From: Thermodesulfovibrio sp.
Lineage (GTDB): Bacteria > Nitrospirota > Thermodesulfovibrionia > Thermodesulfovibrionales > UBA6898
Direction of reading: 5' to 3'
Length of the DNA: 40,650 bases
Assembly: GCA_013824615.1 (NCBI GenBank)
Contig: PNOC01000030.1
Coordinates: 1 to 40,650 of the forward strand
The position numbers and the translations under genes are program-made. Shown one piece after another: positions 1 to 9,055 of this stretch (positions are counted from its first letter, which is position 1; the number at the start of each line of letters is the position of its first letter). Below the pieces are notes generated by a model. The model saw only the letters and a list, made by a program, of their open reading frames with translations, did no database searches and was not told the origin of the DNA.

Positions 1-143
1 CATTAAGGAACTGGGCAGCGTCCATATTCACGAAAAAAATACCGTCAGGGGAGAGCGCCCTAACGACTGCTCTGCCGACAGAGACTCCGGTTATTCGTGC
101 TGACGGAGATTATTATCATACCTGGCGACCAAGGCTGCTCCGG

Positions 144-1895
144 ATGGCAGACGACATCAACAGCCTTTCTGCTACAACCGAGCGCGAATTCATAGGCGTC
201 GGTGAAAAGCTCCGCTCTTTTGCCGAACGCTTCAACGAGAATTCTGAAAGCGCTGCGAAGATAATCACGGTCCTCGACGGCGGCTCCGGCCTGAACACAA
301 AGGCCTTCAACGATCTCTTTGCCGGTGCCTACCGTGAGATAGAAAACTGTGTACAGGCCATCTCCTCCGGAATAGCCGACATGAACTCCCTCACCTCGCG
401 CATGCATGACATCCTTTCTCTGAGGTCCTTTCTGAAGGGCCTGTCACACTCGATTTCAACGCTTGGCATGTATATCAGAATAGAGACCGCGCGTGTGGAT
501 GATGCAGACTTCAACACCATGACCGCAGTTGTCGATGACCTCGGTCATCAGATCGTGAAGGAGACCGAGGAGATTGCGGCCTCCGGGGGAGAGGCGAATG
601 CCGGACTCGTGACGATCGTTCTGCGGATGAATGAGACAATGCAGGAACTCCAGCGGAGCATGGCGGAGGTGCAGACGAGTATCGACGAGATACTGGCCGA
701 TGTCGACAGCATGATGGTCCAGGCCGGACACGTCTGCCTGAGGATGGAGGGTCGGACTTCCCAGATCATGCCGGAGATCGGCAAGGTGGTCGGGGCCCTG
801 CAATATCATGATATTTCCCGTCAGCAGATGGAGCATGTCAGCCACGCGCTGGCAGATATTTCTGAACGCTCCCGGCAACTCGACGGGATGACCGACGAGG
901 AAAAGGACGCTTTTAACCAGTGGGTCTATAATGTGATAACGATCCAGATACATCAGCTGAACCAGATCGTGGAGGAAGCCGGGAAAGCAGCTGCCGGGAT
1001 TTCTGACCACCTTACAACCGTTGCAGATCTGGGTGAGGCGCAGGTGGATGATGTCGGCATGCTTATCGAGGAGGACGGGTCGGACGGTCACCGTATCGAA
1101 CATATCGGCGCCGAGATGGAGTCGCTCTCAGGCATTCTGAATCAGGTGCAGGCCGTAAACCGCTGGATGATCGACTCTATGGCCGGGTTGAGTATGAATG
1201 TCGGAAAGATGTCGGTCCAGGTGGCGAATATCGAATCGATCAGCGACAGTATCAACCTGCTGGCCCTAAACGCGATCATCAAGGTGGCGCGGACCGGCGA
1301 GGCAGGCAGGGGGCTTGGCGTACTGGCTGACGAGATACGGAAGTTATCGGATATTGCAAAGAACGAGATTGCCAAAGGCGCCCGCTGCATCACTTCTATT
1401 CTCGATGACTCTGCCCGGATGAAGGAGAGCATTTCTGCTAACCTCAGCAGGCAGATCGAAACTACAGCTGCCATCAGCACCCGGACCGGGGATTCGGTCA
1501 GAAAGCTGCTAGATGCTGACAGGGATTTGATGGGGTCACTCTCGAGCATATCTGCTCTGTCCCGGACTCTGCAGGAGGATATCAGCGAGCTGGTTTCCGG
1601 TATTACCTTTCACGAGGTTATCGGTGCCAGAATGCAGAGTATTGTTGTTCAGTTGCAGGCGATGCTTGACGAGGCTGAAAACAAACAGATTGCCTCGAAG
1701 GCCGGCGCCAACGGAGGGACAGTATCGGGGGCAAGTTTTGACTTGCATGAGCTTTCAAATCGTTATACCATGGAAAGCGAGCGTGAAATTCATGCCTCAG
1801 CCATTGCCGGCGGAGCCGGGACTGCTTATGAGTTGAAACCGGACAAGGCCGGTACCGGTGACTCTGAACTGGGAGATAACGTAGAGCTTTTCTGA
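144..1895 (+). CDS. Soluble MCP-like chemotaxis signalling protein (possibly 5'-truncated)
   Basis: A 583-residue, mostly helical protein with no membrane segment. Around residues 370-415 it carries a recognisable but degenerate MCP signalling tip (INLLALNAIIKVARTGEAGR...LADEIRKLSD), where the canonical receptor has [16 protein letters not shown]. It therefore probably forms cytoplasmic coiled-coil dimers that contact CheA/CheW. The C-terminal tail (TFHEVIGARMQ...) is unlike ordinary receptors. The ATG at 144 has no convincing ribosome site, and the same frame is open without a stop back to position 3, with no ATG, GTG or TTG upstream. Either 144 is the start or the gene begins outside the window; the conserved-looking N-terminus (DINSLSATTEREFIGVGEKL) favours a start near 144. 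It lies just before the STAS-cheY-cheA genes, which supports a chemotaxis role. The family call is good; the exact function is not known. Confidence 0.8.
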   Translation: MADDINSLSATTEREFIGVGEKLRSFAERFNENSESAAKIITVLDGGSGLNTKAFNDLFAGAYREIENCVQAISSGIADMNSLTSRMHDILSLRSFLKGLSHSISTLGMYIRIETARVDDADFNTMTAVVDDLGHQIVKETEEIAASGGEANAGLVTIVLRMNETMQELQRSMAEVQTSIDEILADVDSMMVQAGHVCLRMEGRTSQIMPEIGKVVGALQYHDISRQQMEHVSHALADISERSRQLDGMTDEEKDAFNQWVYNVITIQIHQLNQIVEEAGKAAAGISDHLTTVADLGEAQVDDVGMLIEEDGSDGHRIEHIGAEMESLSGILNQVQAVNRWMIDSMAGLSMNVGKMSVQVANIESISDSINLLALNAIIKVARTGEAGRGLGVLADEIRKLSDIAKNEIAKGARCITSILDDSARMKESISANLSRQIETTAAISTRTGDSVRKLLDADRDLMGSLSSISALSRTLQEDISELVSGITFHEVIGARMQSIVVQLQAMLDEAENKQIASKAGANGGTVSGASFDLHELSNRYTMESEREIHASAIAGGAGTAYELKPDKAGTGDSELGDNVELF

Positions 1896-1921
1896 GTTTT
1901 TTTGCTGCTGGTTTTTTAATG

Positions 1922-1998
1922 TGTCATTCCCCGACTTGATCGGGGAATCCATTAATTTCTGTATATGCTGGATTGTCCGGTCAAGCCGAACAATGACA
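1922..1998. repeat. Dispersed palindromic repeat, family A copy 1
   Basis: Two half-elements face each other. The first half (TGTCATTCCCCGA-CTTGA-TCGGGGAATCC) and the reverse complement of the second half (TGTCATTGTTCGG-CTTGA-CCGGACAATCC) share one plan. Each half forms its own hairpin, and the loops CTTGA and TCAAG are complementary. The stems differ between the halves but keep pairing. Related copies lie at 4923-4992, 10157-10230 and 12915-12992. Confidence 0.75.
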
Positions 1999-2040
1999 AA
2001 AATATTATCTTGGACGCTGACTATTATTAGGGGGATTCAG

Positions 2041-2379
2041 ATGAAGATGGAGAAACAGCCGGACAATACAGGGAAGCTGGTCCTTACGGGCGACCTGACC
2101 ATACAGCATGTGACAGAGCTGAGAGGTGTCCTGCTTCAGGCCATGCAGGAGGTTGAGCAGTTGACACTGGATATGTCAGGCGTCACGGATATTGACGTGC
2201 CCTGTCTGCAGCTGCTCTGTTCTGCCCACCGGACCTTTCATGGTTCAGGAAAAAAAATAGAGATTCAGGAAGGCGGTCCGGAGGTTTTGAAAAAAACGAT
2301 GAACGCCGCAGGATATTCATCCCATGTCTGCGGAGCAGGCGAGGCATTGAGCTGCCTCTGGAAGGGGGGGAAGGGCTGA
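2041..2379 (+). CDS. STAS-domain protein of the chemotaxis operon
   Basis: A 112-residue single STAS domain. The pattern LVLTGDLTIQHVTELRGVL...LTLDMSGVTDIDVPCLQLL matches the anti-sigma-factor-antagonist fold. The ATG at 2041 is preceded by AGGGGG at good spacing; an upstream ATG at 1921 in the same frame falls inside a repeat and is rejected. In SpoIIAA-like members a Ser/Thr follows the conserved Asp (D-S-S/T-G); here the sequence reads D-V-P-C, so regulation by phosphorylation at that site is unlikely. Its TGA overlaps the cheY ATG (TGATG), so it is translated with cheY and cheA. The role in chemotaxis clusters is not settled; a scaffold or adaptor role is inference. Confidence 0.85.
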   Translation: MKMEKQPDNTGKLVLTGDLTIQHVTELRGVLLQAMQEVEQLTLDMSGVTDIDVPCLQLLCSAHRTFHGSGKKIEIQEGGPEVLKKTMNAAGYSSHVCGAGEALSCLWKGGKG

Positions 2380-2744
2380 TGGCAAAGGTGATTATGTCAG
2401 TTGATGATTCGGCGAGTATCCGCCAGATGGTCAGCTTTACTCTGAAGGGTGCAGGCTATGACGTGATAGAGGCGGTGGACGGCAAGGATGCCCTTGCCAA
2501 GCTCAATGGAGCCACGGTCAATATGATCGTCACCGACCTCAATATGCCGAATCTCGACGGGATCGGGTTGATTAAGGCCGTTCGCGCGACCCCTGCGCAT
2601 AAGTTTGTCCCGATCGTTATGCTGACGACCGAATCGCAGGACTCAAAAAAACAGGAGGGCAAGTCGGCCGGCGCCACCGGCTGGATTGTGAAGCCCTTCA
2701 AGCCGGAGCAGTTGATTGCGGTCGTGAAAAAGGTGCTGGGATGA
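2379..2744 (+). CDS. cheY: CheY chemotaxis response regulator
   Basis: A 121-residue stand-alone receiver domain. Acidic residues D9-D10 (VDDSAS), phospho-acceptor D53 (TDLNMPN), T83 (MLTTES) and K105 (VKPF) are all present. There is no output domain. It would be phosphorylated by the CheA encoded immediately downstream and bind the flagellar switch (FliM). The start codon overlaps the STAS stop and its stop overlaps the cheA start (ATGA), so STAS, CheY and CheA should be made in coupled amounts. Confidence 0.95.
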   Translation: MAKVIMSVDDSASIRQMVSFTLKGAGYDVIEAVDGKDALAKLNGATVNMIVTDLNMPNLDGIGLIKAVRATPAHKFVPIVMLTTESQDSKKQEGKSAGATGWIVKPFKPEQLIAVVKKVLG

Positions 2745-4870
2745 CCGACAAACTGCGCGAAACATATAAGGAAGAGGCCTACGAACTGCTGGCCGAGTTG
2801 GAGACATCACTCCTGGAGCTTGAAGAAAACCCTGACAACCTTGAACTGATCGGCCGGGTCTTTCGGGCCATGCATACCATCAAGGGTTCAGGTGCGATGT
2901 TCGGGTTCGATGATATCGCCGCCTTTACCCATGAGGTCGAGACGATTTTTGATCTGGTCAGAAACGGGAAGCTCAATGCCACGAAAGAGCTTATCGACCT
3001 GACGCTTGCTGCCCGCGACCAGATCAGGGCGATGCTCGATGCCTCTGACGGCAACGGGGCGGTAGATGCTGCGGTCTCGGAAACAATTGTTGCCGGCTTA
3101 AAAAGGCTTGCCCCTACTTCGGATAAAACAGAGGCGCAGGCAGCGATATCCTCTTCGCAGAAGCCTGAAGTGAAAGATTCAAATTCCGGCGATAAGACTT
3201 CCGAGATAACGTATAGAATTCGCTTCAGGCCGTCAGCGGATCTCTTTGTCAACGGCACAAATCCAATCCCGCTCCTGAACGAACTCAGAGAGCTTGGTTC
3301 CAGCCGCGTAATAGCCCATACAGATGCCATCCCGGTTCTGGAGGACATGAACCCTGAAATCTGCAGCACCTACTGGGATATTATCCTGACCACCGACAAG
3401 GGAATCAATGCGATAAAGGATGTCTTTATTTTCGTTGAAGACAGTGTTGAGCTGAAGATCGAGGTTATCGACCAGGGTTGGGCTGACGGTGAGGCAGGGG
3501 ATTACAAGAAACTCGGACAGATTCTGACAGAGCGCGGTGACGTCAAATCTGAGGACATTGACAATATCCTCGGCAGACAGAAGCGGTTGGGAGAACTGCT
3601 GGTGGATGCCGGTGTGGCCAGGCCGGGCCAGGTAGCCTCAGCCCTGGTAGAGCAGCAGCATGTCAAGGAAATCCGGGAGAAGAGACAGACCGTTGAGGCT
3701 GCAGCCAGTATACGGGTGCCATCCGAACGGCTCGACAGTATGGTGAACCTTGTCGGGGAGCTGGTGACGGTGCAGGCCCGCCTTACCCAGGCTGCGGCCC
3801 TCAGAAAAGACCCTGAACTGGCTGCCATTGCAGAAGAGGTTGAACGGCTGAGCGGCGATCTCAGGGACAAGACCATGAGCATCAGGATGCTCCAGATAGG
3901 CACGACCTTCAGTAAGTTCAAACGTCTGGTCCGCGACCTCTCGAAAGAACTTGGCAAGGAGATTGAACTGACGACCTCAGGGGCCGAGACCGAACTCGAC
4001 AAGACCGTCATCGAGAAATTGAATGACCCGCTGGTGCATCTCATCAGGAACTGTATCGATCACGGCATAGAATCTCCTGAGGAGCGGGAGAAAGAGGGAA
4101 AACCCCGGATCGGCAATGTACACCTCTCAGCAGTACATTCTGGCGCCAGTGTGCTGATTGATATTGCTGATGACGGTAAAGGGCTCAATGCCGCAGCCAT
4201 TCGGGCCAAGGCCATAGAAAAAGGTCTGATCAGCGCGGAGGCCGCGCTAACCGAGAAAGAGCTTTTCAATCTTATTCTTGCCCCCGGTTTTTCAACAGCC
4301 AAGACCGTAACCAGTGTTTCAGGCCGGGGCGTGGGCATGGATGTGGTCAAACGGGCCATAGACGAACTGCGCGGCTCGATCGAGATCAGCAGTTGGGCAG
4401 GTCAGGGCTCGACCATAACCCTGAAGCTTCCGCTTACCCTGGCTATTATTGAAGGGCTGCTCGTCAGGATCTCGGGCAATTTCTTCGTGCTGCCGCTCTC
4501 CTCGGTCGAGGAGTGTGTGGAGCTTACCCGTGAGGATTCTGAACGGGCGCATGGCAGGAATATGGCGAACGTTCGCGGACAGATAATTCCGTATATACGG
4601 CTGAGGGACCAGTTTATGATTATCGGTGAACCCCCTGCTATTGAGCAGATTGTCATAGCAAGGGTAGATGGCAACCGGGTAGGTTTTGTGGTGGACGGCG
4701 TGATCGGTGAGCATCAGACCGTCATCAAGAGTCTCGGCAGGGCTTACCGTGATGTTGAAGGCATTTCCGGAGCAACAATACTCGGTGACGGGACCGTGGC
4801 GCTGATACTTGATACGTCGCACCTGGTTGCGACCGCCACACTTGAAGAACAGACCCTGGTCCAGACCTGA
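2741..4870 (+). CDS. cheA: CheA chemotaxis histidine kinase
   Basis: A 709-residue kinase. An N-terminal HPt domain carries the phospho-accepting H45 (RAMHTIKGSGAMFG). A middle region (about 150-235, YRIRFRPSADLF...) is of the kind that binds receiver partners in CheA proteins. The dimerisation segment (RVPSERLDSMVNLVGELV) begins near 325. The ATPase domain has an N box (VHLIRNCIDHGIE), G1 (DIADDGKGL) and G2 (GFSTA...GRGVGMDVV). A C-terminal CheW-like domain (about 570-700) docks on CheW and receptors. It starts by an ATGA overlap with cheY. All catalytic motifs look intact. Confidence 0.96.
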   Translation: MTDKLRETYKEEAYELLAELETSLLELEENPDNLELIGRVFRAMHTIKGSGAMFGFDDIAAFTHEVETIFDLVRNGKLNATKELIDLTLAARDQIRAMLDASDGNGAVDAAVSETIVAGLKRLAPTSDKTEAQAAISSSQKPEVKDSNSGDKTSEITYRIRFRPSADLFVNGTNPIPLLNELRELGSSRVIAHTDAIPVLEDMNPEICSTYWDIILTTDKGINAIKDVFIFVEDSVELKIEVIDQGWADGEAGDYKKLGQILTERGDVKSEDIDNILGRQKRLGELLVDAGVARPGQVASALVEQQHVKEIREKRQTVEAAASIRVPSERLDSMVNLVGELVTVQARLTQAAALRKDPELAAIAEEVERLSGDLRDKTMSIRMLQIGTTFSKFKRLVRDLSKELGKEIELTTSGAETELDKTVIEKLNDPLVHLIRNCIDHGIESPEEREKEGKPRIGNVHLSAVHSGASVLIDIADDGKGLNAAAIRAKAIEKGLISAEAALTEKELFNLILAPGFSTAKTVTSVSGRGVGMDVVKRAIDELRGSIEISSWAGQGSTITLKLPLTLAIIEGLLVRISGNFFVLPLSSVEECVELTREDSERAHGRNMANVRGQIIPYIRLRDQFMIIGEPPAIEQIVIARVDGNRVGFVVDGVIGEHQTVIKSLGRAYRDVEGISGATILGDGTVALILDTSHLVATATLEEQTLVQT

Positions 4871-4897
4871 CGGGATTTCGGCGTACAAACTCTAAGC

Positions 4898-4992
4898 AGA
4901 GTCTGTTCATAAAATAGAGATTTGTCATCTTCGGGCTTGACCCGGGGATCCAGAGCATACTGGATTCCCGATTAGGGACTTCGGGAATGACG
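4898..4992. repeat. Family A repeat copy 2 with an adjacent MITE-like end
   Basis: Positions 4923-4992 hold a family A palindromic repeat (TGTCATCTTCGGGCTTGACC ... CTGGATTCCCG ... CGGGAATGACGG). At 4898 the sequence AGAGTCTGTTCATAAAATA resembles the 16-bp terminus of the MITE-like elements at 10131 and 32746. A partial inverted partner lies directly before it (ACAAACTCT at 4885-4893). No matching right end is found, so this copy is probably decayed. It fills most of the cheA-mcp gap. Confidence 0.6.
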
Positions 4993-5059
4993 GGCAAAAA
5001 GAAGAGTTTAAAGCCAGATACGTAATTATAAAGATCAGCAGAAAAAAGGAGGAGTGAAT

Positions 5060-6763
5060 ATGCTCAAGAACATGAAGATCGGAACAAAACTTATGGGGGG
5101 CTTTGGTATCGTCCTGGTGCTGCTGGTACTTGTCGGCATCGTTGGGTACTGGAGCACAAATAAGCTGACAACGACTACGGTGCATCTTCTGGAGGGCGAC
5201 GCAAAAATTGCCCAGCACAGCGCCCGCCTGAGGGCGAACGTCCTTGGTATGAGACGGTATGAAAAGGACATGTTCATCAACATAGGCTCTGCTGATAAGG
5301 TGAATGATTATGTGAAGAAGTGGGAGGATCAGTATAAGAGCACCGGGGAGAGGATAGCTGACCTTGAGAAACTGGTTGCTGACCCGAAGGAAAAAGATAT
5401 TGTAAAGGCCCTGAAGAGCGACGGGGATGCCTACGAAAAGACTATGAAAAAAGCGATTGCCATGATCCATGAGGGAAGGATAAAGACGACTGCTGAGGGT
5501 AATGTTGCTATTGCAGAAGCAAAAGACGAGACGCATCGAATGGAGAAGAATGCGGTGGATCTGGCCCAGGAATATAACAAGAAGATGGACGAGGACAAGC
5601 CGATCGTGGAGGGGATTGCCCGGACGGCAACAATAGTCATAGTCGTTGCGGCGCTGCTTTCCGTCATATTGGGCATTCTCTCGGCGGTCATCATAACCAG
5701 AAGCATTACCGGTCCATTATTTGAAGGGGTTGCGGTTATGGCCGCATTGGCGAAGGGGGATCTGACCGTAGATATTGAAGCAAAAAGCAAGGATGAGACA
5801 GGACAGCTTATTGCGGCAATGAAGACAATGGTAGATAAATTAAAGAGTATCGTTGGTGATGTCAAATCAGCTTCGGACAATGTTGCCTCCGGCAGCCAAC
5901 AGCTCAGTTCAAGCTCTGAAGAGATGTCACAGGGTGCGACCGAGCAGGCCAGTTCTGTTGAGGAGGTCTCCTCCTCCATGGAGCAGATGACCTCGAACAT
6001 ACGGCAGAATGCTGATAACGCCCAGCAGACCGAGAAGATCGCCCTGAAGTCTGCAACCGACGCACGGGAAGGCGGCAAGGCCGTATCCGAGACCGTCGCT
6101 GCCATGAAGGAGATAGCAGGTAAGATCTCGATCATCGAGGAGATAGCCCGTCAGACGAACCTGCTGGCGCTGAATGCCGCGATCGAGGCTGCCCGGGCTG
6201 GCGAGCACGGGAAGGGCTTTGCAGTCGTTGCCTCTGAAGTCAGGAAGCTCGCAGAACGCAGCCAGGCTGCGGCAGGGGAGATCAGTCATCTTTCGACAAC
6301 CAGCGTGCAGGTGGCAGAGAAGGCCGGCGAGATGCTCACCAAGCTGGTCCCGGACATCCAGCGGACTGCAGAGCTGGTCCAGGAGATCAGTGGTGCATCG
6401 AATGAGCAGAACTCAGGGGCAGAGCAGATAAACAAGGCGATCCAGCAGCTCGACCAGGTGATACAGCAGAATGCATCTGCCTCGGAGGAGATGGCCTCGA
6501 CAGCAGAGGAGCTTTCCTCTCAGGCCGAGCATCTCCAGGAGTCAATTGCCTTCTTTAAGACCGGAGAGGAGACCGCTTCCCGCAGGATGGTGATGAATGA
6601 ACACAGGTCCGCAAAGATTCCTCAGAAGACCAATGTAGCCCATATGCAGCATAAGGCCATTGCCTCAGCAGCACCTAGTAAGCGGAGCGGCGGCGGTGTT
6701 GCGCTCGACCTGGGAGCCGACGGTCACACTGACGCGGACGACGCTGAATTCGAGAAGTTTTAG
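5060..6763 (+). CDS. Transmembrane methyl-accepting chemotaxis protein
   Basis: A 567-residue classical chemoreceptor. TM1 spans about residues 10-30. A roughly 160-residue periplasmic helical sensor domain of four-helix-bundle type follows. TM2 is at about 190-212, then a HAMP domain and the cytoplasmic signalling domain with the canonical hairpin tip ([20 protein letters not shown]...[13 protein letters not shown]). Gln/Glu pairs in the flanking helices are likely CheR/CheB/CheD targets. The acidic tail ends EFEKF. AGGAGG at 5047-5052 lies 7 nt before the ATG at 5060, so that start is preferred over the in-frame GTG at 5054, which is too close to the ribosome site. The ligand cannot be told from sequence. 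Confidence 0.95.
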   Translation: MLKNMKIGTKLMGGFGIVLVLLVLVGIVGYWSTNKLTTTTVHLLEGDAKIAQHSARLRANVLGMRRYEKDMFINIGSADKVNDYVKKWEDQYKSTGERIADLEKLVADPKEKDIVKALKSDGDAYEKTMKKAIAMIHEGRIKTTAEGNVAIAEAKDETHRMEKNAVDLAQEYNKKMDEDKPIVEGIARTATIVIVVAALLSVILGILSAVIITRSITGPLFEGVAVMAALAKGDLTVDIEAKSKDETGQLIAAMKTMVDKLKSIVGDVKSASDNVASGSQQLSSSSEEMSQGATEQASSVEEVSSSMEQMTSNIRQNADNAQQTEKIALKSATDAREGGKAVSETVAAMKEIAGKISIIEEIARQTNLLALNAAIEAARAGEHGKGFAVVASEVRKLAERSQAAAGEISHLSTTSVQVAEKAGEMLTKLVPDIQRTAELVQEISGASNEQNSGAEQINKAIQQLDQVIQQNASASEEMASTAEELSSQAEHLQESIAFFKTGEETASRRMVMNEHRSAKIPQKTNVAHMQHKAIASAAPSKRSGGGVALDLGADGHTDADDAEFEKF

Positions 6764-6774
6764 GAGGTGAGGAG

Positions 6775-7266
6775 ATGAGTGTCAGTGGAATCATGGAGAC
6801 GACGCAGTATCTGACGTTCAAGTTAAGCGACGAGGTCTTTGCCGTTGACATCTCGAAGGTGCGTGAGGTCCTCGACTTCACTTCGGTCACCAAGGTGCCG
6901 AGGACCCCTGATTTTATGAGAGGGGTGATCAACCTCAGGGGAAGCGTGGTCCCGGTTGTCGACATGAGGCTGAAGTTCGGCATGTCCGAGACCGAAAAAA
7001 CGGTCAACACCTGTATCATCATCGTCGAGATCTCCCTGGACAATGAGACGACGATACTCGGGGCACTTGCAGACTCGGTCCAGGAGGTCATAGACCTTGA
7101 GCCGGACCAGATAGAGCCGGCCCCGCGGATAGGGACCAGGTTAAAGACTGAGTTCATCAAGGGCATGGGAAAGAAGGATGACCATTTTATCATGATCCTG
7201 GATATCGACAAGATTTTTTCATCCGAGGAACTGGCGATGGTGCAGGGAGCAAAGGATAAGCCGTAG
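6775..7266 (+). CDS. cheW: CheW chemotaxis coupling protein
   Basis: A 163-residue CheW domain: QYLTFKLSDEVFAVDISKVREVL, then PDFMRGVINLRGSVVPVVDM and a C-terminal MILDIDKIF. It bridges chemoreceptors and CheA. Length and motifs are normal. A strong ribosome site (AGGAGGTGAGGAG) ends just before the ATG at 6775. It sits 11 bp after the mcp stop and is surely co-transcribed with it. Confidence 0.95.
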   Translation: MSVSGIMETTQYLTFKLSDEVFAVDISKVREVLDFTSVTKVPRTPDFMRGVINLRGSVVPVVDMRLKFGMSETEKTVNTCIIIVEISLDNETTILGALADSVQEVIDLEPDQIEPAPRIGTRLKTEFIKGMGKKDDHFIMILDIDKIFSSEELAMVQGAKDKP

Positions 7267-7318
7267 AGGAATGGGTCAATAAGTCATCTGCTTTGACCAA
7301 TCCACTTATTCAGAACAA

Positions 7319-7414
7319 ACCACCCCTACCCCTCCTTAACCAAGGAGGGGAGTCGTGCTAACCTCCATTAGCTCCCCGCCTAGATTAGGAGGGGTGGCCG
7401 AAGGACGGGGTGGT
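7319..7414. repeat. Dispersed GC-rich palindromic repeat, family C
   Basis: The cheW-cheR gap (7267-7484) holds an element starting ACCACCCCTACCCCTCC and ending GGACGGGGTGGT. Inside are two nested dyads, CCCCTCCTT-AACC-AAGGAGGGG and a partner half with GATTAGGAGGGGTGGCCG. The outer ends (ACCACCCC / GGGGTGGT) are exact inverted repeats. This type of repeat is common between genes of many bacteria. A second inverted pair flanks its left side (AATAAGT 7279 / ACTTATT 7304). Confidence 0.7.
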
Positions 7415-7484
7415 CTAGTCTGGAATTTATTATCAGGGTTATTAATTGCATTAGAAAGGACCGGAAAATATAACTATTCCATCA

Positions 7485-8360
7485 ATGGACGACATTAACT
7501 CTATTTCCAGCGCTCAGACGTTGTCAGCGGTCATGTCCACCAGGGACTTCAGCCGCCTGAGTGAGGTTATCTACAAAGAGTGCGGCATCAAGATGAGTCC
7601 GGTAAAAAAGGTGATGCTCGAGGCCCGGCTCAGACGGAGGCTGCGTGACCTCTGCATGAAGTCATTTGCCGAGTACTGCGATTATGTTCTGAGCCCCCGG
7701 GGTATTGAAGACGAGCTCTTCCTTATGATCAACGAGGTCACTACCAACAAGACCGATTTTTTCAGGGAGCCCCGGCACTTTGAATACCTGGTCAGCACCG
7801 CCCTGCCGCAGGTCATGAGGATGGACGGTGCAGGAACGAGGAGAAACCTTAATGTCTGGTCAGCCGGCTGCTCGACCGGCGAAGAGCCCTATACTCTGGC
7901 GATGGTCCTCTCTGCTTTTGCAGAGCAGTGCAGGGGGCTGAAGTTCATGATTCTGGCGACCGATATCTCGACCAAGGTCCTGTCGAAGGCGACCCGGGCT
8001 GTTTACGAGATGAAAGCGGTTGAACCTGTGCCTCCGGCCATGAAAAAGAAGTATCTTCTGAGAAGCAAAGACCGGACCCGTGATCTGGTCCGGATAGCCC
8101 CTGAACTGAGGGCCCTGGTGCGTTTCCGCCGCCTTAATTTCATGGAGGGTGATTTCGGGATGCGGGAGCCGATGGATATCATATTCTGCAGAAACGTAAT
8201 CATCTATTTCGACCGGCCTACGCAGGAGAGGCTCCTGAACCGTTTTTGTGAACACCTGCTTCCAGGCGGCTATCTCTTTATGGGCCACTCAGAAACCCTC
8301 AATGGTCTTGATGTTCCGCTTGCTCCGGTCGGTTCCACTGTCTACAGAAAGCCGCTATGA
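7485..8360 (+). CDS. cheR: CheR chemoreceptor methyltransferase
   Basis: A 291-residue SAM-dependent glutamate methyltransferase for chemoreceptors. It shows the N-terminal helical domain (DFSRLSEVIYKECGIKM), NEVTTNKTDFFREPRHF, the SAM site WSAGCSTGEEPYTLAM (about residues 125-140), ATDIS, the C-terminal FCRNVIIYFD and GGYLFMGHSETL. No extra TPR domain is present. The ATG at 7485 lacks a well-placed ribosome site (GAAAGGA is about 25 nt upstream), so the start is less sure; an in-frame ATG at 7533 is an alternative that still keeps the domain. The end overlaps cheD by ATGA. Confidence 0.94.
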   Translation: MDDINSISSAQTLSAVMSTRDFSRLSEVIYKECGIKMSPVKKVMLEARLRRRLRDLCMKSFAEYCDYVLSPRGIEDELFLMINEVTTNKTDFFREPRHFEYLVSTALPQVMRMDGAGTRRNLNVWSAGCSTGEEPYTLAMVLSAFAEQCRGLKFMILATDISTKVLSKATRAVYEMKAVEPVPPAMKKKYLLRSKDRTRDLVRIAPELRALVRFRRLNFMEGDFGMREPMDIIFCRNVIIYFDRPTQERLLNRFCEHLLPGGYLFMGHSETLNGLDVPLAPVGSTVYRKPL

Positions 8361-8911
8361 AATCCCGGACAGCTGCTCTTCCGTCCGTCTACCTGAAGCC
8401 CGGAGAGTTTGCAATCTCGGGTGAGCCTTCAGTGATAACCACGGTCCTGGGATCGTGCATATCGGTCACCATGTTTAATCCCAGGTTAAAAATAGGGGCC
8501 ATATGCCATGGACTGCTGCCCCAATGCAAGGATGAAGGTCCCTGTGACAATGCATGCGGGAACGGATTTAAGTACGTGGATTGTTCAATCAGGCTGATGC
8601 TGGAAGAGTTCAGAAAAAAAGGGGTCGGAGCTGCTGAGATCGAGACGAAGCTCTTTGGAGGCTCTGATATGTATCTGCCCGAAGAGATCAGGCCGGGCAA
8701 TATAACCGTCGGCAGGCAGAATATAGATGCAGCATTCAGGATATGCGGGGAGGAGCGCCTGCAGGTGCTGAAGTCAGACACCGGAGGGATCTACAGCAGA
8801 AAGATCCTTTTTCATCCGCATACCGGGGAGGTGTATCTCAAACGCACCAAGGTCCAAGGCCGCCGGAAGGGACAGGGAGTGATAACCGGCAATTCAGGAA
8901 CAGGCGAATAA
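8357..8911 (+). CDS. cheD: CheD chemoreceptor glutamine deamidase
   Basis: A 184-residue CheD. The catalytic Cys-His signature is clear: C34 in VLGSCISV and H51 in GAICHGLLP. FGGSDMY and the C-terminal GGIYSRKILFHPHTGEVYLKR also fit. It deamidates receptor glutamines and in several bacteria cooperates with the phosphatase CheC, but no cheC lies in this window. It starts inside the end of cheR (ATGA), so the two receptor-modifying enzymes are translationally coupled. Confidence 0.94.
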   Translation: MKSRTAALPSVYLKPGEFAISGEPSVITTVLGSCISVTMFNPRLKIGAICHGLLPQCKDEGPCDNACGNGFKYVDCSIRLMLEEFRKKGVGAAEIETKLFGGSDMYLPEEIRPGNITVGRQNIDAAFRICGEERLQVLKSDTGGIYSRKILFHPHTGEVYLKRTKVQGRRKGQGVITGNSGTGE

Positions 8912-8929
8912 TAATGTCAGGTATCAGGC

Positions 8930-8985
8930 AACCCTTCGATGAACTCAGGGTGACAAATAAAGTGTCATGGTGAGCCTGTCGAACC
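8930..8985. repeat. Dispersed repeat, family B copy 1
   Basis: The cheD-cheB gap contains two facing units: CCCTTCGATGAACTCAGGGTGACA and TGTCATGGTGAGCCTGTCGA. Both are versions of the widespread intergenic repeat whose consensus runs TTGTCACCCTGAG...TCGAAGGGT. Related copies are at about 11200-11250 and inside the MITE-like element at 32746-32842. Confidence 0.6.
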
Positions 8986-9055
8986 ATTATAATTAAAAAA
9001 CAGTTACAGCGCCCCAGCTGTCAAGTATCGCAATGATAATATGGAGGTCGTGGCA

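Noticed and set aside
456-1103. Long open frame on the minus strand inside the first MCP-like gene (215 codons).
   Set aside because: It is antisense to a well-supported coding gene and has no recognisable protein features; GC-rich genes often leave such shadow frames.
8743-8973. 76-codon frame overlapping the end of cheD and the following repeat.
   Set aside because: It is out of frame within cheD and continues into a dispersed repeat; no family features.
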